From: Comamonas serinivorans
GTDB lineage: Bacteria > Pseudomonadota > Gammaproteobacteria > Burkholderiales > Burkholderiaceae_C
Reading direction: 5' to 3'
Length of the DNA: 64,000 nt
NCBI RefSeq assembly: GCF_002158865.1
Contig: NZ_CP021455.1
Location: forward strand, 4,448,501 to 4,512,500
The position numbers were made by a program, and so were the translations under genes. The notes under the pieces are model-generated. The model searched no databases, was not told the origin of the DNA, and was given only the letters and a program-made list of their open reading frames with translations. Below, piece by piece: positions 1 through 8,528 of this stretch (the stretch's first letter is position 1; the number at the start of each line of letters is the position of its first letter).

Positions 1-300
1 GCACGAGGCCAGCTGGTTCACGCGCACCACTTCTTTGTGCGCTTCGTTGATCTCGTCCTGCGTGAACGGCAGCGGCATGCGCAGCACCTTGGCGCTGTTG
101 AACAGGCGCTTGGTGTGGTCGTGCAGGCGGAAGATCTGTGTGCCCTGGGCGGTCTGGTAGGCACGCACGCCTTCGAACACGCCACAGCCGTAGTGCAGGG
201 TGTGGGTCAGCACATGCACCTTGGCGTCACGCCATTCGACCAGCTGGCGATCCAGCCAGATTTTTCCGTCACGGTCGGACAGGGGTAGAACGGCGCTCAT
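1..300 (-). CDS. ilvE: Branched-chain amino acid aminotransferase, N-terminal part (runs off the window)
   Basis: The minus strand from 300 to 1 is open for 100 codons without a stop and begins MSAVLPLSDRDGKIWLD. The stretch HYGCGVFEGVRAY near residues 42-54 is the hallmark of class IV PLP aminotransferases of the IlvE type, which interconvert leucine, isoleucine and valine with their 2-oxo acids. The start is the ATG whose complement is at 298-300, preceded by an AGGA ribosome-binding site. The catalytic lysine and the rest of the protein lie outside the window, so BCAT versus a close D-amino-acid or ADC-lyase relative is decided only by the N-terminal pattern, which fits IlvE well. Confidence 0.88.
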   Translation of the reverse strand, partial: MSAVLPLSDRDGKIWLDRQLVEWRDAKVHVLTHTLHYGCGVFEGVRAYQTAQGTQIFRLHDHTKRLFNSAKVLRMPLPFTQDEINEAHKEVVRVNQLASC

Positions 301-499
301 CGAAGGTCCTCGTCAATTCATCTGCATCACGGTGCGGCCGCAGGCCCACCAACCACGCGAACGGCAGGCATCCGCGCAAACTTGGTGATTTTACGATCTG
401 CCGCGTTGTCGATGGGGTCTTGGGCCGATCATTTGACCGTGCGGTGCCACTTCCCAACAACCGCGCCCTGTCCGCCCGCGTCCCTGTTGACCCCAGCCG

Positions 500-1198
500 C
501 TTGGCCGCCCGGGGTGACCCGCCGCGCCGCGCCCGGCGACGCCGACCTGGCCGCGTTGAACGCCTGCGGCCAGCCACCGGTGCCGGTCGCCATCGGCCAC
601 GACGTGCCCGGACGCCACGACGGGGTGGCCCGGGCCCTGGACTGCACGCCGCCGGCGCGGCTGGCCGACGGCTCCTCCGACCCCGAGGCGGGCGACTGCG
701 GGCGCCAAGGTGGCGGCGGCGAAGCCTTGGGTCAGCCGCAGCAGCGTGCCCCCGATACCAACCCACCGACGGATCGCCCGCCACGCAACGCTGAAACAGC
801 GCCGGGCGCGTCATCAGCGCGTACAGCGTGAACAGCCCGCCGCAGGAATGCCCCAGAGCGTCTGGCGTTGGGGATCGACGCGTGCCCGCTGCGGCACGGC
901 CGGGCGAATGCGCTCGGCGATGAGGGCCAGGAAGGGGTTTCACGCCCGCCAGGCGCCGGGCGTGACGGGGCGGGTGCTCGTCGGCGGCGCGCGGCCGGGT
1001 ACCGCCTCGGACGCGCCGGCCGGCGCGTCCACGGTCGCAGCAGCTGGGGCGCCCTCCGGCCGCGAAAGCGCGCAAGCGCCGGGCACGCGGCTGGCCGCCG
1101 AAGGCATGGACATCCGCATCCAGGCCTTCCTGCACCCAAGCCCCGGCCAGCTGTTTGCCACGTCGCTGCGGCCAGTCATGCAGCCGATCACCATGTGA
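500..1198 (+). pseudogene. Remnant of an IroE/Fes-like siderophore esterase (alpha/beta hydrolase) with an inverted middle
   Basis: No intact frame covers this stretch, but three blocks resemble one alpha/beta-hydrolase family. Plus strand, about 540-735: GQPPVPVAIGHDVPGRHDG followed by RALDCTPPA. Minus strand, about 940 down to 710: FLALIAERIRPAV, then GHSCGGLFTLYALMTRPAL carrying the GxSxG nucleophile elbow, then LLRLTQGFAA. Plus strand again, about 950-1198: GRVLVGG and RLAAEGMDIRIQAFL, ending at TGA 1196-1198. In the family these blocks occur in this order on one strand, so the middle piece appears flipped in place. There are also single-base frameshifts, for example just before GHSCGG. 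Family assignment is from recognition of the motifs. The exact ends and breakpoints are approximate. Confidence 0.6.
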
Positions 1199-1199
1199 T

Positions 1200-1251
1200 G
1201 GAGTATGGGCCTATTTTCGTTTTCAGAAAAACGACAACAGCCCCATACGCC
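1200..1251. repeat. 52-bp palindromic intergenic repeat, copy 1
   Basis: Outer arms GTATGGG/CCCATAC, inner arms TTTTCGTTTTC and AAAACGA. It starts 1 base after the esterase-remnant stop and ends 5 bases before the stop of the converging acyl-CoA dehydrogenase gene. Relative to most copies the C-G pair at element positions 18/35 is T-A, a compensated change. Confidence 0.85.
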
Positions 1252-1256
1252 TTGCC

Positions 1257-2480
1257 TCAACGGCTGGCGTTGAACGGCAGGTCCTTGTCCACGCGCACGT
1301 CGCCCGGCAGGTTCAGCACGCGCTCGGCAATGATGTTGCGCAGGATTTCGTCGGTGCCGCCGGCAATGCGCATGCCGGGGGCATACAGCTCGGCCGTCTG
1401 GAACCAGCCCTGCATGGGCGCGGCATCGGGGTCGAGGAGCGCGCCGGCCTGGCCTTGCAGCTCGGCCCCGTACTCGGCCATCTGGCTCAGCAGGCGGGCC
1501 GACACGATCTTGCCGATGGACGACTCCGGCCCCGGCGTCTGCCCCCGCGAGAGCTGGGTCATGGCGCGGAAGCGCGTGAACTTGAGGCCCATCTCCTGCG
1601 CATACCAGTCCGCCATGCGCTCGCGCACGCTGCTGTGCGTGATGGCGGCATGGCCGTCGATCGGCACCTGCTCGGTCAGCTGACGCAGGTCGTCCACGCT
1701 GGGGCGCGTGGTGCCGCCCACGGCCAGGCGCTCGTTCATCAGCGTGGTCAGCGCGACTTTCCAGCCGCCGTTCACATGGCCCAGCCGCTGGCTGTCCGGA
1801 ATGCGCAGGTCGGTGAAGAAGATCTCGCAGAAGTTCGACGTGCCCGAAATCTGCTTGATGCGGCGGATCTCGATCCCGGGCGACTTCATGTCGATGAAGA
1901 ACATGGTCAGGCCCGCGTGCTTGGGCACGTTGGGGTCGGTGCGCGTGAGCAGGATGCCGTAGTCCGAGATGTGGCCGCCCGAGGTCCAGATCTTGCTGCC
2001 GTTGATGACCCAGTCGTCGCCGTCCTTCTCGGCGCGCGTGCGCAGGCCGGCGACGTCCGAGCCGCCGGCGGGTTCGGAGAACAGCTGGCACCAGATTTCC
2101 TCGCCCCGCAGCGCCGGGCCGACGTAGCGCTGCAGCTGTTCGGGCGTGGCATAGGCCATCATGGTGGGGATGCACATGCCCAGGCCGATGGCGAACACGT
2201 TGCTGGGCACGTCGTACTCGGCCTCTTCCTCGTGGAAGATGATGTGCTGCATGGGCGTGCCGCTGCGGCCGCCCCAGCGCTTGTCCCAGGTGATGCCGGC
2301 AAAGCCGGCCTCGGCCTTCTGGCGCTGCCAGGCCTTGGCCTTGACCAGGGCGTCGGGGCTTTCGTCGTAGCGCTGGCGCACGCTGTGGGCATCCTTGCTG
2401 CGGCGCGGCACGTGGGCGTCGAGGAAGGCGCGGGCTTCGGCGCGAAACTGCGCTTCTTCGGGGGTGTCGTTGAAATCCAT
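1257..2480 (-). CDS. Acyl-CoA dehydrogenase (407 aa)
   Basis: An FAD-dependent dehydrogenase that introduces an alpha-beta double bond into an acyl-CoA, passing electrons to ETF. The protein starts MDFNDTPEEAQFRAEARAF at the ATG complementing 2478-2480, with AAGGA upstream. A longer in-frame extension upstream lacks family similarity. Visible family marks are CQLFSEPAGGSDVAGLRT (flavin/substrate loop near 135-150), WVINGSKIWTSGGHISDYG, and the C-terminal GTDEILRNIIAERVL motif. The next acyl-CoA dehydrogenase gene lies just upstream on the same strand, with a 52-bp repeat in the gap, so the two are probably one operon and could form a heteromeric enzyme as in steroid or branched-chain degradation. 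Substrate is not readable from sequence. Confidence 0.9.
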   Translation of the reverse strand: MDFNDTPEEAQFRAEARAFLDAHVPRRSKDAHSVRQRYDESPDALVKAKAWQRQKAEAGFAGITWDKRWGGRSGTPMQHIIFHEEEAEYDVPSNVFAIGLGMCIPTMMAYATPEQLQRYVGPALRGEEIWCQLFSEPAGGSDVAGLRTRAEKDGDDWVINGSKIWTSGGHISDYGILLTRTDPNVPKHAGLTMFFIDMKSPGIEIRRIKQISGTSNFCEIFFTDLRIPDSQRLGHVNGGWKVALTTLMNERLAVGGTTRPSVDDLRQLTEQVPIDGHAAITHSSVRERMADWYAQEMGLKFTRFRAMTQLSRGQTPGPESSIGKIVSARLLSQMAEYGAELQGQAGALLDPDAAPMQGWFQTAELYAPGMRIAGGTDEILRNIIAERVLNLPGDVRVDKDLPFNASR

Positions 2481-2518
2481 GGCGATGTTCCTTGTGGGCT
2501 CGGGGTCAAGCGGCAAAC

Positions 2519-2570
2519 GGGGTATGTTCGGGTGTCCGTCTGTTTTGAAAAGCCAGTTGACCCATACTGC
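2519..2570. repeat. 52-bp palindromic intergenic repeat, copy 2
   Basis: Outer arms GGGGTATG and CATACTGC are typical, but the inner stem is eroded (CCGTC against AAGCC). It lies 6 bases after the stop of the second acyl-CoA dehydrogenase (ends 2577) and 38 bases upstream of the start of the first, inside a likely operon. Confidence 0.75.
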
Positions 2571-2576
2571 GGTTGA

Positions 2577-3725
2577 TCAATGCGCGACAGCGGCCACCTT
2601 GGCCGCGGCGGGGGCATGGCTGGCACGCGTCCACTCGGCCACGACCTCTTCCTTCCAGTAACCGGCGCTGCCCAGCAGCGCCGCCAGCGAGGCCGAGCGG
2701 CGCAGGAACAGGTGGCAGTCCATCTCCCAGGTGAAGCCCATGCCGCCATGGGTCTGGATGTTTTCGCGCGCGGCGAAATTGAAGGCCTGCGTGGCCGACA
2801 CGCGCGCCGTGGCGGCCGCCAGCGCCAGCTCGGCCGGCCCGTTGGCCAGGGCCCAGCAGCCAAAGTAGGCGTTCGAGCGGGCCAGCTCGTTGGCCACGTA
2901 GATGTCGGCCAGCTTGTGCTTGATGGCCTGGAACGAACCGATCGGTCGCCCGAAGGCCACGCGCTCCTTCGCGTAGGCGGTGGCGGTTTCCAGGCACACG
3001 CTGGCGCCGCCGACCTGCTCGAAGGCCACCAGCACGGCGGCTTGCGCCAGCAGGCGCTTCACATCGGCCCAGCTCACCCGGCCCGCGCCCAGCGGCTCGG
3101 CGGCGGCGCCGGCAAAGGTCAGGCGCGCCTGGGCGCGCGTGGGGTCGATGGACTGCAGGGCTTCGCGGGCGACGCTGGCCTGGGTCAGGTCGACGCGGTA
3201 CAAGCCCAGCTCGTCCTGGGCGTTGCGCGCCACCACGATGGCGAAGTCGGCCTGGGCGCCGTCGGTCACGGGCCAGGCTTCGCCGTTCAGCTTGCCGGCA
3301 TCCACGCGCAGCTTCACATCGGCCTCGCGCGGGTTGCCCAGGCCGGTGGCCAGCACCCAGCAACCGATGGCCTGGCCGCTGGCCAGCTTGGGCAGCCATT
3401 GGGCCTGTTGTTCGGCGCTGGCGTGCGCCTGAATCGCCGGCGTGGCCAGGTAGACGGACGAGGCAAACGGCACCGGCGCCAGGGCGCGGCCGATTTCCTC
3501 GGCCAGCACGCACAGGCCTTCGTAGCCCAGGGCCGAGCCGCCATGCTCTTCGGCGATGGTGACGCCCAGCCAGCCCAGGTCGGCCATTTGCTGCCACAGC
3601 GCGCGGTCGAAGCCCTGGTCGCCCGGCAGGTACTGGCGCACCAGCGTGGTCGGGCACTGGGCCTGCAGCATCTTGCGGGCCTGCTCGCGCAGCAGCTCGC
3701 TGTCTTCGTTGAAGTCGAAATTCAT
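2577..3725 (-). CDS. Acyl-CoA dehydrogenase (382 aa)
   Basis: Second acyl-CoA dehydrogenase of the pair. It begins MNFDFNEDSELLREQARKML at the ATG complementing 3723-3725, with GGAGA about 7 bases upstream. Family marks are the N-terminal helical domain to about residue 115, the middle beta domain with WVLATGLGNPREADV, and the C-terminal ERVAFGRPIGSFQAIKHKLAD motif followed by NIQTHGGMGFTWEMD. This second type is often the partner subunit of alpha2beta2 acyl-CoA dehydrogenases, which would fit its tight pairing with the downstream gene. That is inference. The protein ends in an alanine-rich tail. Confidence 0.9.
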   Translation of the reverse strand: MNFDFNEDSELLREQARKMLQAQCPTTLVRQYLPGDQGFDRALWQQMADLGWLGVTIAEEHGGSALGYEGLCVLAEEIGRALAPVPFASSVYLATPAIQAHASAEQQAQWLPKLASGQAIGCWVLATGLGNPREADVKLRVDAGKLNGEAWPVTDGAQADFAIVVARNAQDELGLYRVDLTQASVAREALQSIDPTRAQARLTFAGAAAEPLGAGRVSWADVKRLLAQAAVLVAFEQVGGASVCLETATAYAKERVAFGRPIGSFQAIKHKLADIYVANELARSNAYFGCWALANGPAELALAAATARVSATQAFNFAARENIQTHGGMGFTWEMDCHLFLRRSASLAALLGSAGYWKEEVVAEWTRASHAPAAAKVAAVAH

Positions 3726-4172
3726 CGTTGTCTCCGGGGGAAGGGTGAGGCCGCCCACGCCAGGCAAGCGCGCGCAGCGGGTCCTCGACGGCGGCGCCGC
3801 ATCGGCCCGCACTTGCCCGCCCCGGCTTCGCGTCGACCCACCGGCGCGCCGGCTCCCGTGCGGCCGGAATCCTCCGGCGGCAACCGCGGCAGCCTGCCAC
3901 GCCGGCCACGTCATCGATCAACCAGGACATGGCGGCAGCAACCCATCTTGGCCATTTCCCGCCGTCCTGGATGCCACGCAAGCGACTGAGGACCCTGCTT
4001 TCAGACGCCCACGTGACGCCCACCCGCGCCGGCGACCCAGCGTCCCGAGCAGGCCATCAGAGGGTATCGTGCACAGTCGATGGCTCCTCAATCGGCACCA
4101 GCGGCCACCCCGTCCCAATCTGCTGCCAGCCACACGACGGCGGTGTCACGTGCAATCGTTTGAGCGAAAAAG
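3726..4172. other. Gene-free stretch between the acyl-CoA dehydrogenase start and repeat copy 3
   Basis: About 450 bases upstream of the acyl-CoA dehydrogenase pair. Frames open here are GC-rich and without recognisable motifs. It presumably carries the promoter of the pair, but no convincing -35/-10 could be picked out. The next 207 bases (4225-4431) to the end of alr also hold nothing recognisable. Confidence 0.5.
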
Positions 4173-4224
4173 GCAGTATGGCGCCATCATCGATCATCAA
4201 TGATCGGCATTGGCACCATACTGC
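4173..4224. repeat. 52-bp palindromic intergenic repeat, copy 3
   Basis: Outer arms GCAGTATGG/CCATACTGC are perfect. The inner stem reads CGATCA..TGATCG instead of CCGTT..AACGG, with the T-A pair at positions 21/32 replaced by A-T, so pairing is kept. It is the copy farthest from a recognised stop codon, 207 bases downstream of alr. Confidence 0.85.
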
Positions 4225-4431
4225 CTGTAGTCATCAAGACAAGGAGCCACACCACCGCAGCCCGAGCAATGAACGGCGCGTCCGGGCCGCGAAGGCCCGC
4301 ACCGCGTCACCCATGGCGACGGCTCTGCCAGATCGGCAGGGACGGGCACGGGAAAAGAGTCCCCGGCGGACTGGCAGACGCCTTGCCAAAGACGCCCGAC
4401 GCGCGAAACCTCGCGCCCACACCGGCCCGGC

Positions 4432-5526
4432 TCAGGCCACGCGCATGGGCACGCGCGGGGCGACGGCGCACATCAACTCGTAGCCCAGGGTGCCGGCATG
4501 GTGGGCGACCTCGTCGATGGACAGCACCGCGCCATTGGCCGCCCGCCCCCACAGGACCACCTCGCTGCCCACACCAGCCTGCGGCACGGGTGTCAGGTCG
4601 ACCGAGAGCATGTCCATGCTGACCCGCCCCAGCGTGCGCGAGCGCACGCCCTGGACGAGCACGGGCGTGTCGGTCAAGGCATGGCGCGGGTAGCCGTCGG
4701 CGTAGCCACAGGCCACGACGCCGACGCGCATGGGCCGCTCGGCCACGAAGCGCGAGCCGTAGCCCACAGACTCGCCGGCCGCGATCTCCTGCACGCCGAT
4801 CAGCCGGCTGGCCAGCGTCATGGTGGGCTGCAGGTCCCAGTCGGCGGCGCTGTGCTCGGGAAAGTCGGGCGAGCTGCCGTACAGCGAGATGCCGGCCCGC
4901 ACCCAGTCGCCGCGCACGGCGGCATCGCCGGCCAGCCGCAGCAGGGCAGCGCTGTTGGCCAGGCTGCGCTCGCCGGGCAGGTCCTGGGTGGCGTGGGCAA
5001 AGCGCGCCACCTGCTCGGCCACACCCTTGGGCCCATCGGCGTCCGAGAAGTGGGTCATGAACGACACCTCGTCGACCTGCGGCAGGGCCGCCAGCCGCGC
5101 GTAGGCCGCGCCCACGCGCGCCGGCGCAAAACCCAGGCGGTTCATGCCCGAGTTGACCTTGAGGAAGACGCGCAGGCCGGTGTGCGTCTTGTGTGTGGCC
5201 AGCCAGTCGATCTGGGCATCGCTGTGCACGGCCAGCCACAGGCCCAGGCGGGAACAGGCTTCGAGCTCGCGCGGCTCGAACACCCCCTCGAGCAGCAGGA
5301 TGGGCCCGCGCCAGCCCAGCGCCCGGATGCGCTCGGCCTCGGCGATCTCGAGCAGCGCAAAGCCATCGGCCGCACGCAGACCGTCGAAGGCGCGCTCGAT
5401 GCCATGGCCATAGGCGTTGGCCTTGACGACGGCCCAGACCCGGCTGTCCTGCGCCGCCTCGCGGCAGCGTTGCAGGTTGTGGTGCAAGGCCTGGGTGTGC
5501 ACGGTGGCGTGGATGGGCCGGGTCAT
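4432..5526 (-). CDS. alr: Alanine racemase (364 aa)
   Basis: PLP enzyme interconverting L- and D-alanine for peptidoglycan. Starting from MTRPIH (ATG complementing 5524-5526), the PLP lysine is K35 in AVVKANAYGHG. The second catalytic base, the tyrosine of SVGYGSRF, lies at about residue 255, and the C-terminal beta domain carries GRVSMDMLSVDL. Length is normal for Alr/DadX. It stands alone on its strand, divergent from lplT. Whether it is the biosynthetic (Alr) or catabolic (DadX) isozyme cannot be told, since no dadA is next to it. Confidence 0.92.
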   Translation of the reverse strand: MTRPIHATVHTQALHHNLQRCREAAQDSRVWAVVKANAYGHGIERAFDGLRAADGFALLEIAEAERIRALGWRGPILLLEGVFEPRELEACSRLGLWLAVHSDAQIDWLATHKTHTGLRVFLKVNSGMNRLGFAPARVGAAYARLAALPQVDEVSFMTHFSDADGPKGVAEQVARFAHATQDLPGERSLANSAALLRLAGDAAVRGDWVRAGISLYGSSPDFPEHSAADWDLQPTMTLASRLIGVQEIAAGESVGYGSRFVAERPMRVGVVACGYADGYPRHALTDTPVLVQGVRSRTLGRVSMDMLSVDLTPVPQAGVGSEVVLWGRAANGAVLSIDEVAHHAGTLGYELMCAVAPRVPMRVA

Positions 5527-5864
5527 GGCAGAGGGCAAGCGACAAAAGCGCGATTATCGGCCCGGCCACAGGTCTGCCGCGCCGGGTCGCAAGAGCAACC
5601 AGCACGGTGATGACCCGGGCCACTGTTGGGGCACCGAGGAGGCGCTGGCCGGCCGCACGCGGCGGCTCGGGGCGGCACCGCCCGGCCCTCGCGCGCCCCT
5701 TTGGCGGGCCCCACCAGCGGCCCCTCCAAGGGCTTCGGGTAGCCCAATCGAAGCAAGGGCTGCCCTGGATGGGCAAATGGGACCGCGTGCTATAACCTGC
5801 GGCTCTTTTTTCCTGCGAAGACCCATGGTGCCCAGCCACTGCGCGACCATCTGATCCCTGACCA
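5527..5864. other. Divergent promoter region between alr and lplT
   Basis: 338 bases without a gene. It should hold promoters for both alr (minus) and lplT (plus). A TATAAC at 5791-5796 could be a -10 for lplT, but no good -35 sits 16-18 bases upstream, so it is not called as a promoter. Confidence 0.45.
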
Positions 5865-7136
5865 ATGAAGCGCGGTTTCTACACCATCATGGCGGCGCAG
5901 TTCTGCAGCTCGCTGGCCGACAACGCCCTGTTCGTGGTGGCGGTCGAGCTGCTGCGCTCGGGCGGCGCGGCCGAGTGGCAGCAGGCGGCCCTGGTGCCGA
6001 TGTTCGCCCTCTTCTATGTGCTGCTGGCGCCCTGGGTCGGGGCCTTTGCCGACTCACGACCCAAGGGCCGGGTCATGTTCGTCAGCAACGCCATCAAGGT
6101 GGTGGGCTGCCTGGCCATGCTGTTCGGCTCGCACCCGCTGCTGGCCTACGCCATCGTCGGCCTGGGCGCCGCGGCCTACTCGCCGGCCAAGTACGGCATC
6201 CTGACCGAGTTGCTGCCGCCGTCCATGCTGGTCAAGGCCAACGGCTGGATCGAAGGCCTGACCATCACCTCCATCATCCTGGGCGTGGTGCTGGGCGGAC
6301 AGATCGTCGACGCCAACCTGTGGCGCTCGGTCATGGGCTGGGGCCTGCCGGGGCTGGACAAGCCCGTGCACTGCGCGCTGGCGCTGCTCATCCTGGTCTA
6401 CGTCGTGGCGGCCATCTTCAACATGCGCATCCCCCGCACCACGGCCGTGTTGCGCCCGCTGCCGCGCGACCAGGTCGCACTGCTGCAGGACTTCTGGCGC
6501 TGCAACATGCGCCTGTGGCGCGACCGGCTGGGCCAGATCTCGCTGGCCACGACCACGCTGTTCTGGGGCGTGTCGGGCAACATGCGCTACATCGTGCTGG
6601 CCTGGGCTGCGGCGGCGCTGAACTATTCCACCACCCAGGCGGCCAACCTGGTGGGCGTGGTGGCCGTGGGCACGGCCGTGGGCGCCATCGTGGCGTCCGT
6701 CATCATGAAGCTGGACAAGGCCACCTGGGTCATGCCCATCGGCATCGCCATGGGGGTGTTGCTGGCCTTGATGGCCTGGGTGCACACCACCTGGCTGGCG
6801 CTTCCCATGCTGCTGGCCCTGGGCCTGCTGGGGGGCTTCATCGTCGTGCCCATGAACGCCCTGCTGCAGCACCGCGGCCACAACCTCATGGGCGCGGGTC
6901 GCTCGATCGCGGTGCAGAACCTCAACGAACAGGCCTGCATCCTGCTGCTCGGCTTGGCGTATTCGGTTTCGGTGAACAAGGGCCTGAGCGCGCTCGGCGC
7001 GGTGCTGGCCTTCGGCATGCTCGTGGCGGCGCTCATGGGGCTGATTCAGCTCTGGCACGCCTACAACCTCAAGCACCACCGGCGCGAATGCATTCGCCTG
7101 CTGGCGATTGCGCGCAGCGACCGAACACACGGCTAA
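5865..7136 (+). CDS. lplT: Lysophospholipid transporter LplT (423 aa, MFS)
   Basis: A major-facilitator protein of the LplT family, which flips lysophospholipids across the inner membrane for re-acylation. The N-terminus MKRGFYTIMAAQFCSSLADNAL matches the family closely, and SPAKYGILTELLPPSMLVKANG near residues 105-125 is a strong LplT signature. About 12 hydrophobic segments can be counted. In many bacteria lplT is followed by or fused to the acyltransferase aas. Here it is followed by a 52-bp repeat and a converging gene, so it stands alone. Confidence 0.9.
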   Translation: MKRGFYTIMAAQFCSSLADNALFVVAVELLRSGGAAEWQQAALVPMFALFYVLLAPWVGAFADSRPKGRVMFVSNAIKVVGCLAMLFGSHPLLAYAIVGLGAAAYSPAKYGILTELLPPSMLVKANGWIEGLTITSIILGVVLGGQIVDANLWRSVMGWGLPGLDKPVHCALALLILVYVVAAIFNMRIPRTTAVLRPLPRDQVALLQDFWRCNMRLWRDRLGQISLATTTLFWGVSGNMRYIVLAWAAAALNYSTTQAANLVGVVAVGTAVGAIVASVIMKLDKATWVMPIGIAMGVLLALMAWVHTTWLALPMLLALGLLGGFIVVPMNALLQHRGHNLMGAGRSIAVQNLNEQACILLLGLAYSVSVNKGLSALGAVLAFGMLVAALMGLIQLWHAYNLKHHRRECIRLLAIARSDRTHG

Positions 7137-7139
7137 ACC

Positions 7140-7191
7140 GCAGTATCCACCCATCCCCGTTCATGCATCAACGGGAACACGGCCATATTGC
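7140..7191. repeat. 52-bp palindromic intergenic repeat, copy 4
   Basis: It fills the gap between two convergent genes: 3 bases after the lplT stop and 8 bases before the end of the converging gene. Inner arms CCCCGTT/AACGGG carry a C-G pair at positions 17/36 where most copies have G-C, a compensated swap. The right outer arm is CATATTGC, one base off. Confidence 0.85.
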
Positions 7192-7199
7192 CAACCACC

Positions 7200-8177
7200 T
7201 CATTCTGATTGGGCATCGCGCGGCTGCGAACGCTCCACGCCGCGATGCAGCAGGAACGACAGCAGTTGCTGGCGGTCGAGCGGCACCTCCATCCAGGCGG
7301 TGCAGCCGGCGCGCTTGGCGCGCCACCGCGACACGGGCGCCTTGCGCCGGGCCACCACCACCACGCCCGGCAACATGCCCTGGGCATTGGCCGTCTGCAA
7401 AAACGCCTTGCACCACCTGACCAGGCCGGCCCCCAGCGCGCCCTGGTCGAGGAACACCATGCGGTACTCGCTGCGCGCCACCGCCTTCAGGGCCGCCGCC
7501 ACGTTTTCCATCACATCCACGCCAAAGCCCATCTTGCGCAAGCCCTTGGGCAGGGTGCGCGTGCGGTGTTCGGCGTCGGCCACCACCAACACCTGCGCGG
7601 GCCAGACGTCCAGCCATTCCTGCGAGGCGAAGTCCAGGATGTCGGTCGGCCCCAGGGTGTGCGAGGAGCTCATGCGGCGCTCGTGCTCGGCGCGCCGGGC
7701 CAGGCGCAGGTCCGACGGCTCGTCGTCGGTCATGGCCAACTCGGACGGCGTCAACTCGAGGCTGGAGCTGAATTCGGAAAACTGGCTGCTGTCGCGGTCC
7801 GCCCAGGGGTCCGTTTCGGCGTACGACTCGAGGCGGCTGACGGGCGCCTCTCTGCGGGGACGGTCAGGCAATTGCCGGATCAGCTTGGTCAGCACCTGGT
7901 GGGTCTGGCTCACATCGAACGGTCGCATGACGCGCAGGAACTGATCCTGCTCGCCGCCCACGGCCAGCACGTGGGCGATGCCCTCGGTCTGCAGGCGCTG
8001 CACGCTGCCGGGGTCGTCGCCATTGACCACCCAGAAATCCGCGTGCTCGCCAGCCGCAGCAGGCAGCAACTCCGCCGTGTGTTCGCTCGCAGCCGTCAGC
8101 AGGCGCTCAATCTCTTGGCGCTCGGACGGTCGCAGGCCGACCACGGCATAGGCAAAGCGTTTGGTCTCTGTGGACAT
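7200..8177 (-). CDS. Unrecognised protein with a C-terminal receiver-like domain (325 aa)
   Basis: The start is MSTETKRFAYAVVGLRPSER (ATG complementing 8175-8177). An upstream TTG is less likely. The first ~110 residues look like a small alpha/beta domain (ADFWVVNGDDPGSVQRLQ). The middle ~120-200 is acidic, serine-rich and probably disordered. The last ~110 residues (WPAQVLVVADAEHRTRTLP, then YRMVFLDQGALGAG) resemble a response-regulator receiver fold, with an aspartate after VFL that could be the phospho-acceptor. No DNA-binding domain is visible. It may be a two-receiver-type signalling or adaptor protein, but no function can be assigned. Confidence 0.75.
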   Translation of the reverse strand: MSTETKRFAYAVVGLRPSERQEIERLLTAASEHTAELLPAAAGEHADFWVVNGDDPGSVQRLQTEGIAHVLAVGGEQDQFLRVMRPFDVSQTHQVLTKLIRQLPDRPRREAPVSRLESYAETDPWADRDSSQFSEFSSSLELTPSELAMTDDEPSDLRLARRAEHERRMSSSHTLGPTDILDFASQEWLDVWPAQVLVVADAEHRTRTLPKGLRKMGFGVDVMENVAAALKAVARSEYRMVFLDQGALGAGLVRWCKAFLQTANAQGMLPGVVVVARRKAPVSRWRAKRAGCTAWMEVPLDRQQLLSFLLHRGVERSQPRDAQSE

Positions 8178-8528
8178 CTGGAACAACGGGACGTGTCATG
8201 GGCCTCCCACGGCCTCACCCATGCTTTCGGACCGGCCCTGTCAGCGGGCCATGACGAAAGCAACGATTGTTGCGCAATTTTTCACGCTTTCACGGAACCC
8301 AAGGGGTCTTTCGTGATCAACGCAACGCAGTATGCCAAGCCCCGTCCGCCCCCTGCCACGGCTCGCCCCATGCCCTTGTTCCTGCCTCGCGTTCCGTGAT
8401 GGATTTCACCCCGCTGCGTCATTTGGGAAACAAATGTGTCAACCGCGGCCGGCCCCGCCAACGTCGCGGCCGCAAGGCAGTGTGACGGTGATGCACCACG
8501 TCGGTGCACCAGCGCGCAGCCCATGGTT
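8178..8528. other. Gene-free stretch, possible decayed repeat copy
   Basis: 351 bases between the receiver-like gene and ppk2, both on the minus strand. At 8327-8378 there is a GCAGTATG left arm, CCGT and ACGG at about the right places, and CCCCATGCC on the right. This could be a decayed member of the 52-bp family, but the match is too weak to count it. Confidence 0.35.

Noticed and set aside
5768..5796. Promoter for lplT at TATAAC (5791-5796)
   Set aside because: No acceptable -35 hexamer at normal spacing.
8327..8378. Possible nineteenth copy of the 52-bp repeat
   Set aside because: The left arm and the CCGT/ACGG pair are present, but the right arm lacks ATAC and the inner spacing is off by two bases. 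Not counted.
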